Shown here piece by piece: positions 9,016 through 17,922 of a stretch of 64,000 nt of DNA. A program made the position numbers and the translations under genes. The DNA comes from JBGAQP01 sp044220635 (lineage in GTDB: Bacteria > Pseudomonadota > Gammaproteobacteria > Burkholderiales > Usitatibacteraceae). The notes beneath the pieces were generated by a model that was not told the DNA's origin, searched no databases, and saw only the letters and a program-made list of their open reading frames with translations. The stretch is from contig JBGAQP010000019.1 in the NCBI GenBank assembly GCA_044220635.1, positions 1 to 64,000 of the forward strand. The letters run 5' to 3'. The first letter of the stretch is position 1, and each line of letters opens with the position of its first letter.

Positions 9016-9683
9016 GGCGCCCGGCCGCGGGCTTCACGCTCCTCGAGCTCGTGATCGCGATCACGCTGCTCGCCGCGATGATGGGCCTGCTCTACTCGGG
9101 CGTGGCGTTCGCGCTGCGAAGCTGGGACGCCTCCGCGGCGAAGGGCCACGGGGCGGCCGACGACCGGCTCGCCGAGAATTTCCTGCGCCGCGAGCTCTCC
9201 GCCGTCTTCCCGATGCGCTGGAAGGACCCGCTGGAGACCAAGATCGCCTTCGCGGGCGAGAAGGACCGGCTTCGCTTCGTCTCGCACCGGCCCGCGGGCC
9301 CGACCGCCTCGGGGCTCTCCCTCGTCGGGCTCGCCGTCGAGCGCTCGGAGACGGGCGAGGGCAAGGCCCTCGTCATGCGCCGCGCCGCGCCCGACGACGA
9401 GGCGAAGGATTTCAAGCCGCTCGACGAGGGCCTGCGCACCGAGCTCTTCACCGGGGTCGAGAGCGTCGAGTTCGGCTATTTCGGCGCCGAGAGCGACGTC
9501 GCGGACCCGAAATGGTCCGACGCCTGGGCCTACCCCGCGCGCATGCCGAGCCTCGTGCGCGCCCGCGTGAAGCTCTCCGACGGCACCGCCCTGCCCGAGC
9601 TGGTGACGGTGGTGCGGCTCTCGGAGGAGGCGGGGTGCTTCGAGAACAGCTTCCAGCGGCTGTGCCGCCCGAGGCGGCCGTGA
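9012..9683 (+). CDS. gspJ: Minor pseudopilin GspJ
   Basis: The 223-residue product begins MRRPAAG/FTLLELVIAITLLAAMMG, a standard prepilin leader with cleavage after Gly7. The body contains the GspJ features LRFVSHRP and GVESVEFGYFG, and the length is normal for GspJ. The GTG start overlaps the gspI stop, and its own end overlaps gspK by 4 bp. Confidence 0.9.
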   Translation: MRRPAAGFTLLELVIAITLLAAMMGLLYSGVAFALRSWDASAAKGHGAADDRLAENFLRRELSAVFPMRWKDPLETKIAFAGEKDRLRFVSHRPAGPTASGLSLVGLAVERSETGEGKALVMRRAAPDDEAKDFKPLDEGLRTELFTGVESVEFGYFGAESDVADPKWSDAWAYPARMPSLVRARVKLSDGTALPELVTVVRLSEEAGCFENSFQRLCRPRRP

Positions 9684-10609
9684 GGCGCGCCGAGCGCGGC
9701 GTGGCCCTCGTCCTCGTCCTCTGGGCGCTGGCGCTGCTGCTCGTGGTCACGGCGAGCTTCGTCTTCGAGTCGCGCACCGACACGCTCGTCGTGCGCAACT
9801 CCGTTTCCATGGCGCGCGCAGAGGCCGCGGCGGACGCCGCCGTGCGCCGCGCCGTCTTCGAGGTGCTGCAGCCCTCGACGGACCCGAACGCCTGGAAGGC
9901 CGACGGCCTCGAGCGCGACTGGGCCTTCGAGGACGCGCGGCTGCGGGTCGGCGTGCGCGACGAGTCTGCTAAGATCGACATCAACACCGCGGCGGACGCG
10001 CTCCTCAAGGGGCTCTTCGCGTCGGCGGGCCTTGCGGACGAGGAGGCCACGCGTCTCGTCGAGGCGGTCCTCGACTGGCGCGACGCGGATTCGCTGCGGC
10101 GCGCCAACGGCGCCGAGGAAGCCGATTACCGTGCTGCCGGCCTCGCCTACCGGCCCGCGAACGCACCCTTCCAGGCCATCGAGGAACTCCAGCTCGTGCT
10201 CGGCATGCGCCCCGATCTCTTCCGCCGCCTCGCGCCCGTGATCACCGTGTTCTCCCGCCAGACGGGGCTCAGCACGGCGACCGCCTCGCGCGAGGCGCTC
10301 GCCGCGATTCCCGGGATCGCGCCCGAGGCGATCGACACCTTCCTCGCGCGGCGCGCCGAAGCGCTCGCCGCGGGCCAGAGCGCGCCGGCCTTCCCCGAGG
10401 CGGGCGCCTACGCTTCGCCCGCCAACGTGCAGGTGCTCGCGATCCGCGCCGAGGCCGAGCTCGAGGACGGCGCGCGCTTCGTGCGCGAGGCCGTGGCGAT
10501 CCCGCGCGCGGCCCCGAAGCGGCCGATCACCTATCTCGCATGGCGCGAGGGCACCTTCCCCGCCGAGGTCCCCGCGGCGCAAACACCCGGCGAGGCCGCC
10601 CCCCGATGA
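9680..10609 (+). CDS. gspK: Minor pseudopilin GspK
   Basis: The frame extends further upstream, but the GTG at 9680, which overlaps the gspJ stop, gives the typical GspK N-terminus MRRAERG/VALVLVLWALALLLVVTASF. GspK characteristically lacks Glu5, as here. The protein (309 residues) has the large alpha-helical insertion with SAKIDINTAA and AVLDWRDADS, and a C-terminal helix-hairpin-helix-like part. It caps the pseudopilus tip with GspI and GspJ. The stop overlaps the gspL start. Confidence 0.92.
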   Translation: MRRAERGVALVLVLWALALLLVVTASFVFESRTDTLVVRNSVSMARAEAAADAAVRRAVFEVLQPSTDPNAWKADGLERDWAFEDARLRVGVRDESAKIDINTAADALLKGLFASAGLADEEATRLVEAVLDWRDADSLRRANGAEEADYRAAGLAYRPANAPFQAIEELQLVLGMRPDLFRRLAPVITVFSRQTGLSTATASREALAAIPGIAPEAIDTFLARRAEALAAGQSAPAFPEAGAYASPANVQVLAIRAEAELEDGARFVREAVAIPRAAPKRPITYLAWREGTFPAEVPAAQTPGEAAPR

Positions 10610-11937
10610 ACGCCGCGACCGGCTCCCTGCAGCGCGCGAGCCCCGTGCCGGCCTGGCGGCAGAAGCTCGGCGCATTCTGGCGCTGGTGGAGCGGCGAGCT
10701 CCTGCCGCTGCTGCCGGGGCCGTTCGCGCGGATGCAGGCCTCCCGCGGCGCGCTGGTCGCGCTCGACGCCGGGGAGCTGGCAATGCTCGAGGTGCGCGGC
10801 GCGGCGGTCGTGGAGACGGCCCGCACGCCCCTGCGCTCGCTCGACCCCGAGGGCCGGCGCCTCGCCCTGCGCGATCTCGTTTCGCGCAGCCCCGAGGCGG
10901 GCGAGGCGGTGAGCCTGGTCCTCGGCCACGAGGAGGCGCTGCGGCGCACGATCCGCCTGCCGCTCGCCACGGAGGAGAACCTCGCGCAGGTCCTCGCCTT
11001 CGAGATGGACCGCCTCACGCCCTTCAAGGCGGGCGAGGTGTATTTCGACTACCGCGTCACGGGCCGCGATCCCGCGGCGGGCAAGCTCGAGCTCGAGCTC
11101 GCCCTCGCGCGCCGCGAGGGCGTCGACGAGCGCCTCGCGAAGCTTCGCGAGATGGGCGCTGCGGTGCAGGGCATCGTGCTGCGCGACGAGCTCGCGCGCA
11201 CCGGCGTCCAGCCCCTCGACCTGCTGCCCCGCGACCAGCGCGGCCCCCGCGCCGGGCGCGGCGACCGCCTCCTGCACCTGGGGCTCGCGTCGGCAGTGGC
11301 CGTGCTGCTCGCCGTCGCGCTCGTCCTGCCCGCGCTGCAGAAGCGCGCCCGCGTGGTCGAGCTCCTGCCCGTCGTCGCGAAGGCGAAGCAGGAAGCCGAG
11401 GCGACGGACCGCCTCGCGCGCGAGCTCGAGCGGCTCGTGGGCGACCACAACTTCCTTCTCGGGCGCCGCCACGCGCAGCCCACCGCCGGCGCGGTGATCG
11501 AGGATCTCTCGCGGCTGTTGCCCGACGACACCTGGGTCCAGCAGTTCGACCTTCGCACCCAGGGCAAGGTCCGCGAGGTGCAGATCGCCGGGGAGACCTC
11601 GTCGTCCTCGAAGCTGATCGAGGTGCTCGAAGCCTCGCAGATCCTGCGCAACGCCGCCCCGCGCGGCGCGGTCACCCGCGGCTCCCAGCCCGGGACCGAG
11701 CGTTTCCTGATCGCCGCCGAGGTGCCCCCGCGGCCGCTGCCCGAGGCGCAGCCCGTCGCCGCGATGCCCGTGCCGCTGGGCCCGCCCGTCTCCGCACCGC
11801 CCGCGGCGCCGAAGCCCGCTTCCGAGGCGAAGCCCGTCCCGGAGGGGAAACCGGGGTCCGCGGAAGCGAAGAGCGCTCCGGCCGAGGCCAAGGCCGCGCC
11901 CGCGGAAACCAAGCCCGCCGGAGCCGCACCGAAATGA
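10606..11937 (+). CDS. gspL: Type II secretion protein GspL (PilN-domain form)
   Basis: The chosen ATG overlaps the gspK stop and gives 443 residues. The cytoplasmic part (about 45-210) has an actin-like PilM/GspL fold, with RTIRLPLATEENLAQVLAFE and FDYRVTGRD. A single membrane helix follows (about 224-245), then a coiled coil and a periplasmic PilN-like domain (about 295-370). The last ~70 residues are Ala/Pro/Lys-rich low complexity. GspL links the ATPase GspE to GspM. Its partners GspM and the GspC-like protein follow directly. Confidence 0.88.
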   Translation: MNAATGSLQRASPVPAWRQKLGAFWRWWSGELLPLLPGPFARMQASRGALVALDAGELAMLEVRGAAVVETARTPLRSLDPEGRRLALRDLVSRSPEAGEAVSLVLGHEEALRRTIRLPLATEENLAQVLAFEMDRLTPFKAGEVYFDYRVTGRDPAAGKLELELALARREGVDERLAKLREMGAAVQGIVLRDELARTGVQPLDLLPRDQRGPRAGRGDRLLHLGLASAVAVLLAVALVLPALQKRARVVELLPVVAKAKQEAEATDRLARELERLVGDHNFLLGRRHAQPTAGAVIEDLSRLLPDDTWVQQFDLRTQGKVREVQIAGETSSSSKLIEVLEASQILRNAAPRGAVTRGSQPGTERFLIAAEVPPRPLPEAQPVAAMPVPLGPPVSAPPAAPKPASEAKPVPEGKPGSAEAKSAPAEAKAAPAETKPAGAAPK

Positions 11938-12518
11938 TCCTCGCGTTGAACGCCCTGTCCCCCGAGAAGAGCCGGCGCCTCGCCGTGGGCCTGCTGGTGC
12001 TCGCCCTCGCGATCCTCGTGGCGGCCGTCGCGATCCCCGTCTGGCTCGTGAACAGCCGCTACGACGCCGCCCTGACGGACCTCACGGACAAGCTCGCCCG
12101 TTACCAGCGCATCGCCGCCGCGCGCCCCGAGGTGGCCAAGAGCCTCGAGGCCGTGCGCGCGAAGGACGCGAAGCGCTTCTTCCTGCGCAGCGGCGCCTCG
12201 GCGCTCACGGCCGCGGAGGCGCAGGAGGCGGTGCGCCGGGTGATCGAGGGCAACGGCGGCCGCCTCATCACGATGCAGGCGCCCACGGCGAAGGAGGAGG
12301 GCCGCTACCGGCAGGTGACGGCCAACGTGCAGCTCACCGCCAACGTCCTCGCGCTGCGGCGCATCCTGAACGCCATCGAGACCAACCAGCCGATGCTCTT
12401 CGTCGACAACGTCATGGTCCGCTCGCAGGTTCCCTCGAACTTCCGCGCCGGGCCGGGCCAGGAGCCCGAGATGTTCATCCAGTTCGACGTGTACGGCTTC
12501 TCGCAGGCCGGGACCTGA
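11934..12518 (+). CDS. gspM: Type II secretion protein GspM (PilO-like)
   Basis: The 194-residue protein has a short cytoplasmic N-terminus, one membrane helix (about 14-38), a coiled-coil segment and a ferredoxin-like GspM/PilO periplasmic domain (about 90-190). Position between gspL and the gspN/C gene, with 4-bp and 1-bp overlaps, supports the assignment. GspM and GspL form the inner-membrane assembly platform. Confidence 0.87.
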   Translation: MILALNALSPEKSRRLAVGLLVLALAILVAAVAIPVWLVNSRYDAALTDLTDKLARYQRIAAARPEVAKSLEAVRAKDAKRFFLRSGASALTAAEAQEAVRRVIEGNGGRLITMQAPTAKEEGRYRQVTANVQLTANVLALRRILNAIETNQPMLFVDNVMVRSQVPSNFRAGPGQEPEMFIQFDVYGFSQAGT

Positions 12519-13276
12519 TGGGCCCGATCCCCCGCCGCCACGCCCTCACGCTCGCCCTCGGCGCGATCGGCGTCGTGCTCGTCGGGGTGATCGTCTCGGA
12601 GCTCGCCTGGGGGCCGGCTTCAGGCGCGGGCGATTCGCCCCGCGGCGCTTCCGCGGCGCTCGCCGAGGCGAAGCTCCTGCCGCCGATCGCGAGCGTCCCG
12701 CCCGAGCAGGCCTATCCGGAAACCGGCACGCGCCCGCTCTTCGTCCCCGGGCGCCGCCCCGCGCCCGCGGGAACGCCCGCCGGCTCCGCCGCCAAGGGGC
12801 AATACGTGCTGCACGGCGTGACGATCGTCGACGGGCTCGCGATCGCCTTCCTGAAGGACAAGAACTCCGGCAAGACGCTGCGCGTCGAGAAGGGCAAGGA
12901 AGTGAACGGCGTGCGCGTGACGAACGTCGAGCCGGAGAAGGTGACGCTCGGCGAGGGCGACGACGCGGAAGTGCTCGCCCTCGTCGTCCAGAAGGGCGCC
13001 GGGGTCCCGCCCGCGGCCGCGCCGCCCTCGGGCCCCTTCGCGAGCCCGCCGGCCCCGGCGGCGCCGATACCGGGCGTGCCACCGGTGACCGCCGCGCCGC
13101 CGGCCGCCTCCCCGGCGCCGCGCCCGGCCGTGACGCCCGCCACGGCCGCGGCCACCACCCAGGCCCCCGCGACTTCCGCCGAGGAGCTCCTCGCCCGAGC
13201 GCGGGCGCGGCGCGCGCAGCGCTTCCAGGAAATGAACCAGCCGCCGGCGGCGCAGTCCCAAAATGTGCAAAAATAG
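12518..13276 (+). CDS. gspN: GspC/XpsN-like T2SS clamp protein
   Basis: This 252-residue protein has an N-terminal membrane helix (about 8-28), a short linker, a small beta-rich domain (about 90-150, with YVLHGVTIVDGLAIAFLKDK and KGKEVNGVRVTNVEPEKVTL) that resembles the GspC homology region/PilP fold, and a long Pro/Ala-rich tail. There is no PDZ domain. The gene order ...L-M-N-D equals that of Xanthomonas xps, where XpsN takes the GspC role of joining the inner-membrane platform to the secretin GspD. It overlaps gspM by one base. Naming as gspN or gspC is a matter of convention. Confidence 0.8.
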   Translation: MGPIPRRHALTLALGAIGVVLVGVIVSELAWGPASGAGDSPRGASAALAEAKLLPPIASVPPEQAYPETGTRPLFVPGRRPAPAGTPAGSAAKGQYVLHGVTIVDGLAIAFLKDKNSGKTLRVEKGKEVNGVRVTNVEPEKVTLGEGDDAEVLALVVQKGAGVPPAAAPPSGPFASPPAPAAPIPGVPPVTAAPPAASPAPRPAVTPATAAATTQAPATSAEELLARARARRAQRFQEMNQPPAAQSQNVQK

Positions 13277-13319
13277 CGTTCTTCGCGGCAACTCGCGGAA
13301 AATCCAGAACAAATCGCCC

Positions 13320-15527
13320 ATGTTCCGCACGCAGGCCGCCCGCGCGCACCCCCGTTTCCCCGCCGCCGCCCGATGGGCCGCGAGCGTGGCCGTGGCGCTC
13401 CTCGCCGGCTGCGCGGGCCTGCCGAAATTCACCGACGAGGCGCCGAAGGCCGAGGCTGCGGCCCCTTCCGTCCCGGCGATCCCGCCGGGCGACTACGCTC
13501 CTCGCCCCCCGGCCGCGGGGACGGTCGCAGCGGGGGGCGATGCCCCCCGCACCTACCCCGGAACCGGTACCTTCGTGAATCCGAAGGCGGCTCCCCCCGA
13601 GGCCAAGGGGGGCGTCGAGGAGGCGAGCCTCAACTTCGAGGGGCTCGACGTGCGCGAGGCCGCCAAGGTGATCCTCGGCGACTACCTCAAGGAGTCTTAC
13701 ACGGTGCATCCCGGCGTCGCGGGCACCGTCACCTTCCGCACCGTCCGCCCGATCCCGCGCGCAGCGCTGCTTCCCACTCTCGAGATGCTCCTTCGGCAGA
13801 ACAACGCCGCAGTGGTCCGCGAGGACGGCGTCTACAAGATCGTGCCGATCACCGCGGTGCGCGGCTCCGTCTCGCCCCAGCTCGGCGGCGCGCAGAAGCC
13901 GATCCCGCAGGGCTATTCCGTCGTCGTCGTGCCGGTGCGCTACGTGGGCGCGAAGGAGATGGCGCGCCTGCTCGAGCCCTTCGCCGCCGACAACACCGTG
14001 CGCGTGGACGAGGTGCGCAACCTCGTGATGATCGCGGGCAACCAGAAGGAGATGCGCCACCTCCTCGACGCGATCGAGCTCTTCGACGTGGACTGGCTCT
14101 CGGGCTTCTCCGTGGGGCTCTTCCCGATCAAGTCCGCCGACGTGAAAGCGCTCGTCGCCGACCTCGACAAGGTGTTCGGCCCCACGGGGCAGGGCCCGCT
14201 CGCGGGGATCGTCCGCGTGATCCCCATCGAGAGGCTCAACGCACTGCTCGTGGTGACCACGCAGCCGAAGTACCTCGACATGGCCAAGACCTGGGTGGAG
14301 CGCCTCGACCAGCTGAGCGGCACCTCGGGGGGCACGCGCTTCTTCGTCTATGCCGTGAGGAACGGCAAGGCCGAGAACCTCGCGCAGCTCATCGGCGAGC
14401 TCTTCTCCTCGCGCGGCGCCGGGGCGGCGCGCGCGCCCACGGTGGCGCCGGGCCTGCGCCCCACCGAGATCCGCACGCAGGGCTACGGCATGACCGCCTC
14501 GACGACGGCGGCCGCGCCCGCGCCGGCCGCGCCGGCTGCGGCGACCTCCTTCCAGATCCCGGGCGCGGGCTCGACCTCGGGCGAGGTGCGCGTCATCGCC
14601 GACAAGGACACGAATTCGCTCCTCATCCTCGCCACGCCGGGCGACTACGAGATCATCGAGAACGCGCTGAAGAAGCTCGACGTCGTGCGCCGCCAGGTGC
14701 TCGTCGAGGTGTTCCTCGCCGAGGTGAAGCTCACCGACGACCTCAAGTTCGGCATCGAGTGGTTCATCAAGGCGCGCAACAACACCTCGGGCTCTCTCAA
14801 CCTCGGCGGGCTTCCGCCCACGCCCGCGGACATCACCAAGGTCCCGCCGTTCTCCGGCCTGCAGCTCATCAACTTCGCCGGCGGAGAGGTGCGCGCGGTG
14901 CTCAACGCCCTGGGCGAGGACGGCAAGACCCAAGTGCTCGCCTCTCCCCAGATCATGGTGCTCGACAACGAGAAGGCCGAGATCAAGGTGGGCGACCGCA
15001 TCTCCGTGCAGACGCAGAGCCAGACGGTGACGGGGACGACCGGCGGGCTCATCAACTCGTTCCAGTACCTCGAGACGGGAATCCTGCTGTCGGTGACGCC
15101 GCGCATCAACTCCGGCGGGCTCGTCACGCTCGACGTGAACCAGGAAGTGAGCCAGGCGGACCCCGCGTCCATCACGACGCAGAACCCGAACCCCAATGTC
15201 GCCACCCGCAATGCGAAGACGAGCGTGGTCGTGGGCTCGGGCGAGTCGATCGTCCTCGCGGGGCTGATCCGCGAGAGCAACGGCCGCTCGACCGCGGGCG
15301 TGCCGCTGCTGTCCAAGATCCCGGTCCTGGGGGCCGCCTTCGGCACCCAGACCATCAGCCGCGAGCGCACCGAGCTCGTCCTGATCATCACTCCGCGGAT
15401 CGTGAGCGACTCGAACCAGGCCCGGGAGGCGACCGAGGAGTTGCGCAAGAAATTGCCCGCGCTCCACCAATTCCTGCCGAAACGGGAACTTACGGAGCCT
15501 TCTCCGGTTCAGCCCGCAACCCGTTGA
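13320..15527 (+). CDS. gspD: Type II secretion outer-membrane secretin GspD
   Basis: From the ATG at 13320 the product has 735 residues and a lipoprotein signal peptide with lipobox LLAG-Cys31, which favours this start over the in-frame ATG at 13263 inside the previous gene. After a Pro/Ala linker come the N0/STN domain (SLNFEGLDVREAAKVIL), N1-N3 repeats with a Gly/Ala-rich insert in N3 (about 375-420), and the C-terminal secretin core. Typical core motifs are VGDRISVQTQ, VGSGESIVLAGLI, GVPLLSKIPVLGAAFG and ELVLIITPRIV. It forms the outer-membrane gate of the T2SS and closes the operon. The lipid anchor suggests self-piloting or pilotin-independent targeting. Confidence 0.94.
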   Translation: MFRTQAARAHPRFPAAARWAASVAVALLAGCAGLPKFTDEAPKAEAAAPSVPAIPPGDYAPRPPAAGTVAAGGDAPRTYPGTGTFVNPKAAPPEAKGGVEEASLNFEGLDVREAAKVILGDYLKESYTVHPGVAGTVTFRTVRPIPRAALLPTLEMLLRQNNAAVVREDGVYKIVPITAVRGSVSPQLGGAQKPIPQGYSVVVVPVRYVGAKEMARLLEPFAADNTVRVDEVRNLVMIAGNQKEMRHLLDAIELFDVDWLSGFSVGLFPIKSADVKALVADLDKVFGPTGQGPLAGIVRVIPIERLNALLVVTTQPKYLDMAKTWVERLDQLSGTSGGTRFFVYAVRNGKAENLAQLIGELFSSRGAGAARAPTVAPGLRPTEIRTQGYGMTASTTAAAPAPAAPAAATSFQIPGAGSTSGEVRVIADKDTNSLLILATPGDYEIIENALKKLDVVRRQVLVEVFLAEVKLTDDLKFGIEWFIKARNNTSGSLNLGGLPPTPADITKVPPFSGLQLINFAGGEVRAVLNALGEDGKTQVLASPQIMVLDNEKAEIKVGDRISVQTQSQTVTGTTGGLINSFQYLETGILLSVTPRINSGGLVTLDVNQEVSQADPASITTQNPNPNVATRNAKTSVVVGSGESIVLAGLIRESNGRSTAGVPLLSKIPVLGAAFGTQTISRERTELVLIITPRIVSDSNQAREATEELRKKLPALHQFLPKRELTEPSPVQPATR

Positions 15528-15570
15528 TTGTCTGGGTTAAATTTTTTCCTGGGATCTGAAAATCTCGAAT

Positions 15571-15610
15571 AGTGTTGCTTCAGCGCAACACTGTTGTAAA
15601 TTTTGAGCGT
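15571..15610 (+). terminator. Possible weak terminator after gspD
   Basis: An 8-bp stem AGTGTTGC / GCAACACT with loop TTCAGC is followed by an AT-rich stretch with T-runs. It sits 44 bp after the gspD stop and could end the operon, although the T-rich part begins several bases after the stem. Confidence 0.4.
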
Positions 15611-15616
15611 TTTTGT

Positions 15617-15645
15617 TTGACGCGGGTAGGGGTTTTCCATAACCT
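15617..15645 (+). promoter_or_regulatory. Possible promoter of the small lipoprotein gene
   Basis: TTGACG (15617-15622) is followed after 17 bp by TAACCT. The -35 is good and the -10 is poor. This is the best candidate between gspD and the lipoprotein gene. Confidence 0.3.
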
Positions 15646-15673
15646 TCGGGAGCAGCTAGTGGGAATTTCAGCA

Positions 15674-16081
15674 GTGGAGAAGTGGGGCCGCGTGTCTGCG
15701 GCGATGGGCGTGGCGGTGGTTTCGGCGGTTCTCGCGGCGGGTTGCGCGGGGGTCCTTCCGGAGCCGGATCCCGCGCCGGTCGTCGCCGAAAGGGCCCAGG
15801 CGAGATGGACGGCGCTGATCGACGGGGACCTCAAGAAAGCCTACGGCTTCGTGAGCCCCACGAGTCGCCAGACGTACACCTGGGAGGTCTACCGCGGAGC
15901 CGTCCGTCCGGGATTCTGGAAGACGGCCAAGGTGGACAAGGTCGCGTGCCCGGCAAAGGACCTCTGCGAAGTGGACTTGACCATCGAGTACGCCCAGCGG
16001 GGAACGGTGATTCGGACTCCTTTGAGGGAGTCCTGGACTAGACAGGACGGGGAATGGTGGTACGTCCTGAAAACGCTGTAG
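15674..16081 (+). CDS. Small lipoprotein of unknown function
   Basis: From the GTG at 15674 the product has 135 residues with a lipoprotein signal peptide and lipobox LAAG-Cys24. The mature part (RWTALIDGDLKKAYGFVSP ... ESWTRQDGEWWYVLKTL) looks like a small NTF2/Cystatin-like alpha+beta fold with two cysteines (VACPAKDLCEVDL). Starts at 15572 or 15704 are also in frame; 15674 is chosen because a GGGA lies nine bases upstream and it gives a normal signal peptide length. It follows gspD on the same strand and might be an accessory of the secretion system or of the surface proteins downstream; nothing in the sequence proves this. Confidence 0.7.
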   Translation: MEKWGRVSAAMGVAVVSAVLAAGCAGVLPEPDPAPVVAERAQARWTALIDGDLKKAYGFVSPTSRQTYTWEVYRGAVRPGFWKTAKVDKVACPAKDLCEVDLTIEYAQRGTVIRTPLRESWTRQDGEWWYVLKTL

Positions 16082-16134
16082 AAGTCCGCAGAAACCGGGG
16101 AGGAGGGCGCTATTCGGGGTCCAAAGGGATTCGT

Positions 16135-16163
16135 TTGTAAAATCGAAGTGCCTGGGATAAAAT
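16135..16163 (+). promoter_or_regulatory. Sigma-70 promoter of the 501-residue surface protein
   Basis: TTGTAA (16135-16140), a 17-bp spacer and TAAAAT (16158-16163) form the best vegetative promoter of the window. Start near 16170 would give a leader of about 57 nt that carries the palindrome at 16182-16197 and a strong ribosome site. Confidence 0.65.
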
Positions 16164-16181
16164 CCCGCCGTTGTAACCTCT

Positions 16182-16197
16182 AAAAGTGATCACTTTT
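16182..16197. promoter_or_regulatory. 16-bp perfect palindrome AAAAGTGATCACTTTT
   Basis: This perfect dyad without spacer lies just downstream of the predicted start point and about 10 bp before the AAAGGAG ribosome site of the following gene. The form and place suit an operator for a dimeric regulator; as RNA it would be a weak hairpin. The regulator is unknown. Confidence 0.5.
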
Positions 16198-16226
16198 TAC
16201 CTTTTCACAAAGGAGTAACTCACAAC

Positions 16227-17732
16227 ATGAATACCTTCAAAAGAAAAGCTCTGATGTCCGCCGTGCTCGCCGGTCTCGGCGTCGCGGGGACGGCAGAAGC
16301 GGTCTACCAGAACCCGAACGGTCTGGGTCAGGCCCTGATCTATCCGTACTACACGGTCCAGGCCACCAGCGGCAACGCCTTCAACACCTACGTCTCGGTC
16401 GTCAACACGACGGACCGCGCGATGGTCGTGAAGGTCCGCTTCCGCGAAGGCCGGAACTCCCGTGAGGTGCTGGACTTCAACCTCTACCTGTCGCCGAACG
16501 ACGTGTTCACGGGCGCCGTGATCCCGGCCTCCGCCGACGCCGCCGCTCCCGGCCGCTTCGTCACCGCGGACGTCTCCTGCACGAACCCGGCGATTCCCGC
16601 CACGGGCGTGGACTTCCGTAACTTCGAATACGTCGGCGCGGCTGCCGACGGCGCCGGCACCGGCCTCGACCGTACCCGCGAGGGCTACGTCGAGATGATC
16701 GAGATGGCCGTCCTGAACGCGCCGGATTCCACGCGCGTCACGCACGTCAACGGCGTCCCGCCGAACTGCGCCGCGGTCCAGGGCCAGATCGTCACGTTCG
16801 CCACCGCGTTCAGCTCGCCGGTCGGCGGCCTGGCCGGCACGGGCACGCTGATCAACGTGAACAGCGGCCTCGACATGACCTACAACGCGGTCGCGATCGC
16901 CGACCTGACGGCGGCCCCGATCTACGCGAACATCGGCACGGACGTCCCGAACCTGGGCGACGCCGACCCGGTCTCCGTCGTGGTTTCGCGCAACGCCACG
17001 GGCACCGACACCAACGCCTACACCTCCGGCTGGCTGGACGTGGTCACCACGCCGCTCACCGTGACGGACGGCGCGCAGGCCGTGTCCGCGACGATGATGC
17101 ACTCGTCGGTCATCAACGAGTACGTGCTGGACTCCGGCTCCCTGTCGAACTCCGACTGGGTGATGACGATGCCCACCAAGCGCTACTTCGTGAACCTCGC
17201 GACGGCCGTCCAGCCGTTCACCGAGAAGTTCACGGCGACCGGCGCCTGCGAGGAAATCGGCTTCACGTTCTTCAACCGCGAAGAGCAGGGCGCGTCGGCC
17301 ACCTCGGTCGACTTCTCGCCGCTGCCCCCCGGTGCGGCGCCCAACACGCTGTGCTGGGAGTCGACGGTCCTGTCGCTGCGCAACGGCGCGGCGCACATGC
17401 CCGCCACGACGAACTCGGGCGTTCTGGGCTCGGTGAACAACACCAACGTCCAGGTCAACACCGCGTACCAGAACGGCTGGGGACGCCTCACCTTCACCGA
17501 CACGAACGCGTCGGGTATCGGCATGGTGAGCGATCCGGCGACCTCGATCACCTTCACGGTGTTCCCGGCGCCGGCGATCGTCGGTGGCGCGCAGACCTAC
17601 CGCGGCCTGCCGGTCGTGGGCTTCATGGTCCGCACGTTCAACAACAGCACGCTGACCTGCGGCACGGCCTCGTGCCAGGGCAACTACGGCGGCCTGTTCG
17701 GACACAGCTACGAACAGAACATCCTGCCGTAA
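16227..17732 (+). CDS. Abundant-type secreted surface protein, unknown family
   Basis: The 501-residue product has a signal peptide ending GTAEA (residue ~25) and a mature protein rich in Thr, Ala, Val, Asn and Gly, beginning VYQNPNGLGQALIYPYYTVQ. It contains paired cysteines (VSCTN, PNCAAV, GACEE, NTLCWES, LTCGTASCQGN) suggestive of disulphides after export. I recognise the pattern of beta-rich surface or S-layer-like proteins but cannot assign a family. A strong promoter, an excellent ribosome site (AAAGGAG) and a dedicated terminator, all rare in this window, suggest a highly expressed single gene. Its codon choice (C-ending throughout) also suggests high expression. It lies just after the T2SS operon, so it may be secreted by it; that is inference. 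Confidence 0.75.
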   Translation: MNTFKRKALMSAVLAGLGVAGTAEAVYQNPNGLGQALIYPYYTVQATSGNAFNTYVSVVNTTDRAMVVKVRFREGRNSREVLDFNLYLSPNDVFTGAVIPASADAAAPGRFVTADVSCTNPAIPATGVDFRNFEYVGAAADGAGTGLDRTREGYVEMIEMAVLNAPDSTRVTHVNGVPPNCAAVQGQIVTFATAFSSPVGGLAGTGTLINVNSGLDMTYNAVAIADLTAAPIYANIGTDVPNLGDADPVSVVVSRNATGTDTNAYTSGWLDVVTTPLTVTDGAQAVSATMMHSSVINEYVLDSGSLSNSDWVMTMPTKRYFVNLATAVQPFTEKFTATGACEEIGFTFFNREEQGASATSVDFSPLPPGAAPNTLCWESTVLSLRNGAAHMPATTNSGVLGSVNNTNVQVNTAYQNGWGRLTFTDTNASGIGMVSDPATSITFTVFPAPAIVGGAQTYRGLPVVGFMVRTFNNSTLTCGTASCQGNYGGLFGHSYEQNILP

Positions 17733-17740
17733 CGGCGTGA

Positions 17741-17767
17741 GGGTCCGGATGCGAAGTTTCCGGACCC
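17741..17767 (+). other. Hairpin after the surface protein gene
   Basis: GGGTCCGGA and TCCGGACCC form a 9-bp stem around a 9-nt loop between the stop codon and the terminator proper. It probably protects the 3' end of a stable mRNA. Confidence 0.5.
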
Positions 17768-17788
17768 CCACCCAGCAGCAGCATCCCC

Positions 17789-17817
17789 AGGCGGGCTTCG
17801 GCCCGCCTGTTTTTTTT
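17789..17817 (+). terminator. Rho-independent terminator
   Basis: The stem AGGCGGGC / GCCCGCCT with a TTCG loop is followed by G and eight T (17810-17817). It is a textbook intrinsic terminator for the 501-residue surface protein gene. Confidence 0.93.
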
Positions 17818-17901
17818 CCGCGCCGGCCGGCCCGCCCGACCGGCGCTTTGCCTTTCCCGACGGGCGAGATTGCAGTTGTAATCAAGTGCCCGGGTATCGC
17901 G

Positions 17902-17910
17902 TGCTAGAAT
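17902..17910 (+). promoter_or_regulatory. Extended -10 promoter TGC-TAGAAT
   Basis: TAGAAT is preceded by TGC in an AT-rich patch, fitting an extended -10. Transcription from about 17917 would give a leader of some 110 nt with strong secondary structure. Confidence 0.5.
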
Positions 17911-17922
17911 TCACCTCAAATT

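Noticed and set aside
12546..15470. A 974-codon open frame on the minus strand opposite gspN/gspD
   Set aside because: It is a by-product of very high GC and strong third-position C/G bias. The plus-strand secretin is unmistakable, and the antisense translation is Arg/Ala/His-rich without any domain.
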